Source of the DNA: JANXSD01 sp043758125
GTDB taxonomy: Bacteria > Bacteroidota > Bacteroidia > AKYH767-A > OLB10
Assembly (NCBI GenBank): GCA_043758125.1
Contig: JAYVOC010000023.1
Location: 1 to 5,351, forward strand
Reading direction: 5' to 3'
Length of the DNA stretch: 5,351 nt
How positions within the stretch are numbered: position 1 is the stretch's first letter; each line of letters opens with the position of its first letter. Below the pieces are notes generated by a model. That model was given only the letters and a program-made list of their open reading frames with translations. It searched no databases and was not told the origin of the DNA. The position numbers and the translations under genes are program-made. Below, piece after piece: positions 1-5,351 of this stretch.

Positions 1-711
1 GAGCGTGACAAAATAAAAAGATTAAAGATTTTAAATTTTGCTTTGTTAGAATTCCAAATGGGATTACTTCCTACTTCCAAAATTGAGTTAACAGATAAAC
101 TAGAAGATTATCCTTTAGCAATTACTGCGCTACCAGATTCTGTTGATTATAATAAACGTCCTGAATTTGCTTTGATACAAATGCAACATCATCTTCAAGA
201 GTTAGATTTGAGAAGATATAAATCAAATTATTTACCATCATTAAAAGCAATCGGTAGCATAAGTGCGAATGCATCAAGAGATCATTTTACTATTTTCGAT
301 ACTAATAAGCAGTGGTATCAAACTTCTCTAATTGGCTTATCATTGAATGTTCCTATTTGGGATGGCTTACAGAAAAATTCGAAAGTTCAACAATCAAAAA
401 TTGCTTTATTAGAAGTTGATAATTCTACAACACAATTAAAACAAAGTATTCAATTAGGATACATCAGTGCAAAAAGCAATTTCGACAATTACATTGCTTC
501 CTTAGAAACTACTCGTAAAAATGTGGAGTTGGCAAAAGAAATTTCCAGACAAACAAAAATTAAATACGACAATGGAATTGGTTCTAGTTTGGAGGTGATT
601 GATTCTGAAAGTTCTTTAAAGGAATCGAATGCTAATTACTTCAATATTTTATTCGAAACCATTCTCGCAAAAATTGATCTTGATAAATCAACAGGAAACA
701 TTACTTACTAA
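1..711 (+). CDS. TolC-family outer-membrane efflux channel, 3' part (5'-truncated by window edge)
   Basis: This is the C-terminal 236 residues of an outer-membrane efflux protein (OEP/TolC family), the trimeric channel that lets an RND pump discharge outside the cell. The frame is open to base 1, so the gene starts upstream; the TTG at 43 is an internal Leu codon, not a start. Residues are numbered from the first codon in the window. The fragment begins at the end of a periplasmic helix and a short linker (FQMGLLP, 18-24). A second OEP repeat then follows: NKRPE and a long helix (51-76), a beta-barrel strand (YLPSLKAIGS, 77-86), a second strand ending VPIWDG (117-122), a long helix (about 123-183), the KYDNGIGSSLEVIDSE turn (188-203) and a last helix to about 230. 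Family members are usually 430-490 residues, so roughly half is missing. It lies 42 bp before the adaptor gene, as expected for an efflux operon. Family assignment is confident; substrate is unknown. Confidence 0.93.
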   Translation, partial: ERDKIKRLKILNFALLEFQMGLLPTSKIELTDKLEDYPLAITALPDSVDYNKRPEFALIQMQHHLQELDLRRYKSNYLPSLKAIGSISANASRDHFTIFDTNKQWYQTSLIGLSLNVPIWDGLQKNSKVQQSKIALLEVDNSTTQLKQSIQLGYISAKSNFDNYIASLETTRKNVELAKEISRQTKIKYDNGIGSSLEVIDSESSLKESNANYFNILFETILAKIDLDKSTGNITY

Positions 712-753
712 CGATATCCCTAACCGAAAAATTACTATTAAATAAAAAATTCT
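712..753 (+). other. Short intergenic leader before the adaptor gene, no Shine-Dalgarno
   Basis: This 42-bp spacer is almost entirely A/T in its second half. No GGAGG-like element lies in the 5-12 bases before the ATG at 754, where the sequence is an A-rich run ending ATTCT. No TAnnTTTG (Bacteroidetes -7) box and no stem with a T-run is visible. It therefore looks like a simple intercistronic gap within one transcript. A-rich leaders without Shine-Dalgarno are usual in Bacteroidetes. Confidence 0.6.
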
Positions 754-804
754 ATGAAACAGTTATGCTATATAGCTTTTACGTTACTAGTTTTTTCCGC
801 TTGT
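754..804 (+). other. Lipoprotein (type II) signal peptide and lipobox of the adaptor
   Basis: Residues 1-17 have a short Lys-containing n-region, a hydrophobic core (IAFTLLVF) and cleavage before Cys17 in FSAC. The residues after the Cys are SSNDSSD. These do not show the Lys-Asp/Glu-Asp/Glu or Gln-Ala-Asp/Glu pattern described as a surface-export signal in some Bacteroidetes lipoproteins. A periplasm-facing anchor is therefore expected, which suits an adaptor. Confidence 0.8.
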
Positions 805-1872
805 TCCTCTAATGATTCAAGTGATAAAAAAACACAGTTAGAAAAACTTAAAAAACAAGAAACAGAAATTCATGATAAGGTATTAAAAATGGAAGCTGAG
901 CTTGGCAATTCAGCGGACAGCAGTAGTCGCCAGATTATTGATGTGGCAATTACAAATGTTGCAAGCCAAAATTTTAGTCACCAAATTGATGTGCAAGCAA
1001 AAGTTGATGGTGATGAAAATGTTAGTGTTAGTCCTGAGACTATGGGAACCGTTACTCGCATCAATGTAAAAGCTGGTGATAAGGTAAGTAAGGGAACTGT
1101 TCTTGCTGAATTAGATAATCTTACTTATCAGCGTGGTTTAGATGAATTGCAGAATTCGCGTGATTTTTTAAATACACTTTACACGAAACAAAAAGCTTTG
1201 TGGGATCAAAAGATAGGTACGGAGATACAATATTTAACTGCCAAAAATAATCTTGAAGCAATTGATCGCAAAATTGCAACAACTCGTCAGCAATTAGATA
1301 TGACAAAAATTAAATCACCAATAAGTGGAACTGTAGATGCGATGGATTTAAAAATAGGTCAAGCAGTTTCACCTGGATCACAAGGTGTACGTGTTGTTAA
1401 TTTTTCCAAATTAAAAGTGAAAGGTGAAGTTGCAGAGGCATATATCAGCAAGGTAAAAAAAGGTGATATCGTTGAAATAAATTTTCCAGATTTAAATAAA
1501 TCAATTTCAAGCAAACTAACTTATGCAGGAAAAGTTATCGACCCATTAAATCGTACTTTCAATGTTGAAGTGGAAGTTAATCCAAATGAAGTTGATTTAC
1601 ATCCTAACATGATTGCTATTCTTCGCATTGCAGATTACCGCGCTGAAAACTCATTAGTATTACCAATAAGCGTAGTACAAACTACCGAAGATGGGAGTTA
1701 TGTTTTTATTGCTGAGGGATCAAAAGATAAAGCTGTTGCTCGAAAGCGTACTGTTGTGATTGGAAAAAATTACAATGGCATAATTGAAATCAAAGAGGGT
1801 CTGAAAGTTGGTGAGCCTGTTGTTACAACGGGTTATCAAAATCTTGTTGATGGTCAACCGATCAAATTTTAG
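754..1872 (+). CDS. RND efflux periplasmic adaptor (membrane fusion protein), lipoprotein, HlyD/AcrA family
   Basis: This 372-residue protein is the periplasmic adaptor that joins the inner-membrane pump to the outer-membrane channel. The ATG start yields a clean lipoprotein signal: a hydrophobic core at residues 4-14 and a FSAC lipobox with the acylated Cys at 17. A charged, heptad-like stretch rich in Lys, Glu and Leu (about 27-50) follows. The first lipoyl half-motif is at about 88-121 (GTVTRINVKAGDKVSKG at its centre), the alpha-helical hairpin at about 122-184, and the second lipoyl half at about 185-216 (KSPISGTVDAMDLKIGQ). The beta-barrel domain covers about 219-295 and the membrane-proximal domain about 300-372, with the VLPISVV strand at 302-308 and a C-terminal GYQNLVDGQPIKF end typical of the family. 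The hairpin is short, as in many Bacteroidetes adaptors. Length and domain order are normal. It sits between the channel and pump genes. Substrate specificity cannot be inferred. Confidence 0.95.
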   Translation: MKQLCYIAFTLLVFSACSSNDSSDKKTQLEKLKKQETEIHDKVLKMEAELGNSADSSSRQIIDVAITNVASQNFSHQIDVQAKVDGDENVSVSPETMGTVTRINVKAGDKVSKGTVLAELDNLTYQRGLDELQNSRDFLNTLYTKQKALWDQKIGTEIQYLTAKNNLEAIDRKIATTRQQLDMTKIKSPISGTVDAMDLKIGQAVSPGSQGVRVVNFSKLKVKGEVAEAYISKVKKGDIVEINFPDLNKSISSKLTYAGKVIDPLNRTFNVEVEVNPNEVDLHPNMIAILRIADYRAENSLVLPISVVQTTEDGSYVFIAEGSKDKAVARKRTVVIGKNYNGIIEIKEGLKVGEPVVTTGYQNLVDGQPIKF

Positions 1873-1915
1873 TTAGAAAACAATACCAACATTATAACAA
1901 ATAAAAATCTCAGTA
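1873..1915 (+). other. Short intergenic leader before the pump gene, no Shine-Dalgarno
   Basis: This 43-bp spacer between the adaptor stop (TAG) and the pump ATG is A-rich (ACAAATAAAAATCTCAGTA directly before the start). No purine-rich ribosome-binding motif, no TAnnTTTG promoter box and no terminator-like stem is seen. It supports co-transcription of the adaptor and pump genes and A-rich-leader initiation. Confidence 0.6.
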
Positions 1916-4900
1916 ATGAAGGATATTTTTAAAGAATTTAAACCTAGTAGTTGGGCGATTGACAATAAAACGACAATCTATATTTTAACTGTTATCATTA
2001 CCCTAGCAGGGATAATGTCCTATAATAGTTTGCCAAAAGAAAATTTTCCAGATATCACATTGCCACAAATTTTTGTAAGTGTAGTATACCCAGGAACATC
2101 ACCTGCCGACATGGAAAACCTGATTGCAAAACCCATTGAAAAACAAATTAAAGGCATTTCAGGAGTAAAGAAAGTTACTAGTAATTCTGTACAAGATTTT
2201 ACAAGTGTAACGGTTGAATTCAATACGGATGTTAAAGTTGCAGAAGCAAAACAACGTGTAAAAGATGCTGTTGATAAAGCACGAACAGATTTACCAACGG
2301 ATTTAGATAAAGATCCGGATGTTCAAGATATTAATTTTAGTGAGATTCCAATTTTATTTGTAAATATTTCTGGAGATATTGAGTTAAATAAACTCAAGAA
2401 ATATGCTGACGACATTAAAGATAAGATCGAAAGCATGAAAGAAATTTCGCGTGTTGAAATTGTTGGCGCTCTTGAAAGAGAGATTCAAATTAATGTTGAC
2501 ATGTACAAGATGCAGGCAGCAAAAGTTACGATGGGTGATATTGAAAATGCTGTTAAGTATGAAAACATGACCATTTCAGGAGGAACCGTTAGCAATAATG
2601 GAGTGCGTCGTGTTTTGAGTGTGAAAGGAGAGTTTAAAAAAGTAGAACAAATTAGTAATATGGTTGTTAATTCTACATCTGGATCGCCTGTTTATTTAAA
2701 AGATATTGCAGAGGTAAAAGATGCGTTTAAAGAGAAAGAAAGTTTTGCACGTTTAGAAGGAAAAAATGTTATTACATTAAATATTGTTAAGCGAACTGGT
2801 TATAACCTTATTGATGCGACAGATAAGATAAAGTCGACAATTGATAAGATGCAAAAAACTGATTTGCCTCAAAGTTTAAAAATAACATTAACAGGAGATC
2901 AAAGTGATCAAACGAAAACTACATTACATGATTTGATCAATACAATTATTATTGGATTTATTTTAGTGTTGATTATCTTAATGTTTTTCATGGGATCAAC
3001 GAATGCATTCTTTGTGGCATTGTCAGTTCCGTTATCAATGTTCATTGCGTTTTTGTTTATGCCTGCCATTGGTTTTACCATGAACATGATTGTGTTGTTT
3101 GCATTCCTCCTTGCGTTGGGAATTGTTGTTGATGATGCAATTGTGGTAATCGAAAATACGCATAGGATTTTTAACAATGGGAAAGTCCCGATTAAGAAAG
3201 CAGCAAAGAATGCGGCAGGTGAAGTATTTCTTCCTGTATTAAGCGGTACACTTACTACACTCGCACCTTTTATTCCACTTGCTTTTTGGAAAGGAGTGAT
3301 TGGGGAATTCATGTTCTATCTTCCGATTACTTTAATAGTAACACTCATGGCATCTTTGCTGGTAGCTTATATTATCAGCCCTGTATTTGCAGTTACATTT
3401 ATGAAACCTCATAATGAAGATCATAGTGTAAAACCAATATGGACAAGAGGATTAAAAATATCAAGTATCATTTTAGCAGCAGTTGGATTAATATTCCATC
3501 TTAAGGGTTCGCATGCCATGGGGAACTTTGCTTTTTTATTGATATTATTCAATATGCTGAATCATTTTATTTTGCAAAAAGTAATTTATAATTTCCAAAC
3601 AAATACATGGCAACGTTTCAGAAATTGGTATGCACGAAAGCTTAAATGGTCGCTTGCACATCCTTGGACCATGATGCTAAGTACTGTTGCATTATTTATT
3701 ATTTCTATTGTTGGATTAATAGCAAGAAGTCCGAATGTTACTTTTTTTCCTAGTGCTGATCCTAATTTTATTTATGCATATATTAAGCTACCAATTGGTA
3801 CAGATCAAATATATACGGATTCAATTTCTAAAGTTGTTGAAGGGAGAATTCATTCCGTTTTAGGTGATAAAAATGATATGATTAAATCAGTTATCACCAA
3901 CGTAGCTGTAGGAACAAATGATGCGAATGAGTTTGATCCAAGCGTTCAACCAAACAAAGCAAAAATCACTGTTGCGTTTGTAAAGTTTGGTGATCGAAAT
4001 GGAAAATCAAGTGCGCAATATCTTGGTAAAATTCGTGAAGCAGTTAAAGGAATTCCTGGTACCGAAATAAGTGTTGATCAAGAAAACGGAGGGCCTCCAG
4101 TTGGTAAAGCAATCAACATAGAAGTTCGTGGTGATAATTTCGACGACATCGTAAAAACATCAGAATTATTATTACGCCATCTTGATTCATTGCAAATTCC
4201 AGGAGTAGAAAAATTGAAGAGTGATTTCGAAACCAGGAAACCCGAAATTGTATTTAACATAAATCGTGAACGTGCAAATCGTGAAGGGATAAGTACAGGA
4301 CAAATTGGAATGGAAATTCGTAATGCTGTATTTGGAGTAGAAGCTTCAAAATTTCGAGATGACAATGATGAGTATCCAATTCAATTGCGCTATAATTATA
4401 ATCAACGTACAAATATTGATGCGTTACGAAATCTTGTTATCACTTTCCGTGATATGAATAAGAATGGAGTGATTCGTCAAGTGCCGCTATCTGCATTTTG
4501 TGATATAAGTTACTCGAACACATACGGTGGGATTAAACGCATCAATCAAAAACGCGTAGTGATAATTAGTTCAAACGTTTTGAGTGGATTTAATCCAGCG
4601 GAAGTGGTTGCTAACGTTAAGAAAAATGCAGAGTCGTATACTAAACCAAGTGGTGTTGAAATTCTTTTAACTGGACAACAGGAAGAACAAGATGAAACAA
4701 CCTCGTTCCTTGGAACTGCAATGCTTATTTCGTTAGGATTAATTTTCTTAATTCTTGTATCGCAATTTAATTCGTTAAGCAAACCATTAATCATCTTAAC
4801 AGAAATTATTTTTAGTATGATTGGCGTATTCTTAGGATATGCAATTACTGGAATGACTGTTTCTACGATTATGATGGGAATTGGTATTGTTGCCTTAGCA

Positions 4901-5341
4901 GGAATCGTTGTACGAAATGGAATTCTTTTAGTGGAGTTCACTGATTTATTGCGTGAGCAAGGTATTGCAACTTATGAAGCAATTGTAGAAGCGGGACGTA
5001 CGCGTATGACACCAGTACTCCTTACTGCTTGCGCAACGATGTTAGGATTAATTCCTCTTGCTGTTGGTCTGAATATAGATTTCGAATCATTGCTTTCAAC
5101 TGGAAATCCACATCTGTATTTTGGTGGTGATAACGTTGCATTTTGGGGACCGTTATCATGGACGATGATCTTCGGATTAAGCTTTGCAACCTTCCTTACA
5201 TTGATACTTGTTCCTGTAATGTATTTGGTTTCTGAAAGAACAAAAGAGCGCTTGAAAAAATTCACAAATCGTTTTAGTGAAAATGGGAAAGGTAATGCTA
5301 GTGATACTAATGAGAAGAAAGAAATAAACTTGGAGTTGTAA
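1916..5341 (+). CDS. RND-family efflux pump, inner-membrane permease (AcrB/HAE-like)
   Basis: This 1141-residue protein is the proton-driven inner-membrane pump of the operon. TM1 is at about 20-37, followed by the porter half-domain (FPDI at 44-47, PGTSPADME at 59-67). TM2-TM6 lie at about 337-496. TM4 carries GIVVDDAIVVIEN with Asp406 and Asp407, matching the AcrB proton-relay pair; heavy-metal pumps lack this pair. A central linker with two further hydrophobic stretches (about 511-528 and 536-553) precedes TM7 (about 584-602). The second porter domain spans about 603-929, and TM8-TM12 about 930-1104. TM10 has GIVVRNGILLVEF with Arg1000 where AcrB has Lys940. TM11 keeps Arg1030 and Thr1037, spaced as AcrB Arg971 and Thr978. 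A hydrophilic tail of about 36 residues ends the protein. It is about 90 residues longer than AcrB, mainly from the linker, the loop before TM12 and the tail. The ATG start gives the expected short cytoplasmic N-terminus (KPSSWAIDNK). Drug-type export is the likely class; the substrate is unknown. Confidence 0.96.
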   Translation: MKDIFKEFKPSSWAIDNKTTIYILTVIITLAGIMSYNSLPKENFPDITLPQIFVSVVYPGTSPADMENLIAKPIEKQIKGISGVKKVTSNSVQDFTSVTVEFNTDVKVAEAKQRVKDAVDKARTDLPTDLDKDPDVQDINFSEIPILFVNISGDIELNKLKKYADDIKDKIESMKEISRVEIVGALEREIQINVDMYKMQAAKVTMGDIENAVKYENMTISGGTVSNNGVRRVLSVKGEFKKVEQISNMVVNSTSGSPVYLKDIAEVKDAFKEKESFARLEGKNVITLNIVKRTGYNLIDATDKIKSTIDKMQKTDLPQSLKITLTGDQSDQTKTTLHDLINTIIIGFILVLIILMFFMGSTNAFFVALSVPLSMFIAFLFMPAIGFTMNMIVLFAFLLALGIVVDDAIVVIENTHRIFNNGKVPIKKAAKNAAGEVFLPVLSGTLTTLAPFIPLAFWKGVIGEFMFYLPITLIVTLMASLLVAYIISPVFAVTFMKPHNEDHSVKPIWTRGLKISSIILAAVGLIFHLKGSHAMGNFAFLLILFNMLNHFILQKVIYNFQTNTWQRFRNWYARKLKWSLAHPWTMMLSTVALFIISIVGLIARSPNVTFFPSADPNFIYAYIKLPIGTDQIYTDSISKVVEGRIHSVLGDKNDMIKSVITNVAVGTNDANEFDPSVQPNKAKITVAFVKFGDRNGKSSAQYLGKIREAVKGIPGTEISVDQENGGPPVGKAINIEVRGDNFDDIVKTSELLLRHLDSLQIPGVEKLKSDFETRKPEIVFNINRERANREGISTGQIGMEIRNAVFGVEASKFRDDNDEYPIQLRYNYNQRTNIDALRNLVITFRDMNKNGVIRQVPLSAFCDISYSNTYGGIKRINQKRVVIISSNVLSGFNPAEVVANVKKNAESYTKPSGVEILLTGQQEEQDETTSFLGTAMLISLGLIFLILVSQFNSLSKPLIILTEIIFSMIGVFLGYAITGMTVSTIMMGIGIVALAGIVVRNGILLVEFTDLLREQGIATYEAIVEAGRTRMTPVLLTACATMLGLIPLAVGLNIDFESLLSTGNPHLYFGGDNVAFWGPLSWTMIFGLSFATFLTLILVPVMYLVSERTKERLKKFTNRFSENGKGNASDTNEKKEINLEL

Positions 5342-5351
5342 TCTTTTTCTA

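Noticed and set aside
43..45. TTG as a start codon for the channel gene
   Set aside because: The frame is open upstream to base 1 and the upstream residues (RLKILNFALLEFQMG) fit the OEP family helix, so this is an internal Leu codon of a truncated gene.
826..832. Seven-A run just after the adaptor lipobox; similar 7-base runs at 1455-1461 (A) and 3742-3748 (T)
   Set aside because: Considered as phase-variable slippage tracts, but runs of seven are expected by chance in DNA this AT-rich and the frames are intact on both sides.
2908..3312. 134-codon open frame on the - strand inside the pump gene, with further - strand frames at 1121-1306, 2020-2223, 4078-4365, 4546-4941 and 4972-5265
   Set aside because: All lie antisense to well-supported coding sequence, have no recognisable domains and show low-complexity composition (Ile/Asn/Thr/Ser-rich) expected from reading the complement of membrane-protein codons.
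1916..5341. Heavy-metal (CusA/CzcA) type pump
   Set aside because: The TM4 motif is Val-Asp-Asp-Ala as in drug-type pumps, and the methionine-based metal relay of CusA is not evident at the matching places; the adaptor also lacks Met/His-rich metal-binding extensions.
5342..5351. Short T-run after the pump stop codon as a possible terminator
   Set aside because: Only five consecutive T and no preceding GC-rich stem within the window; the sequence ends too soon to judge.

Overview
The window carries one co-directional tripartite efflux operon on the + strand. It consists of the 3' half of a TolC-type outer-membrane channel gene, a complete periplasmic adaptor (membrane fusion protein) lipoprotein gene and a complete RND inner-membrane pump gene. 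The sequence points to a Bacteroidota (Bacteroidetes) bacterium. The DNA is AT-rich, the start codons lie in A-rich leaders without a purine-rich Shine-Dalgarno, the adaptor is a lipoprotein with a coiled coil between lipid anchor and body, and the pump has the long (about 1,140 residue) form that I know from that phylum. Genus or species cannot be given from this stretch.

Layout: bases 1-711 are the end of the outer-membrane factor gene, whose start lies off the left edge. A 42-bp gap follows, then the adaptor gene (754-1872), a 43-bp gap, and the pump gene (1916-5341). Only 10 bases remain after the pump stop codon. The short gaps, shared direction and absence of a visible internal terminator or Bacteroidetes-type promoter fit a single transcript whose promoter, and any regulator, lie to the left. 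No RNA gene, mobile element, CRISPR array or long repeat was seen.

The three products should form one envelope-spanning machine. The RND trimer takes substrate from the periplasm or inner-membrane leaflet using proton motive force, the lipid-anchored adaptor bridges the pump to the channel, and the TolC-like trimer carries substrate across the outer membrane. The TM4 motif (Asp-Asp) matches the hydrophobe/amphiphile (drug-type) branch rather than the heavy-metal branch, but the true substrate cannot be read from sequence.

I found no undescribed system here. The points most worth a second look are in the pump: two apparent extra membrane segments in the central linker, an Arg where AcrB has the proton-relay Lys in TM10, and a lengthened loop before the last membrane helix. 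All three look to me like lineage traits of Bacteroidetes pumps rather than novelties of this locus.
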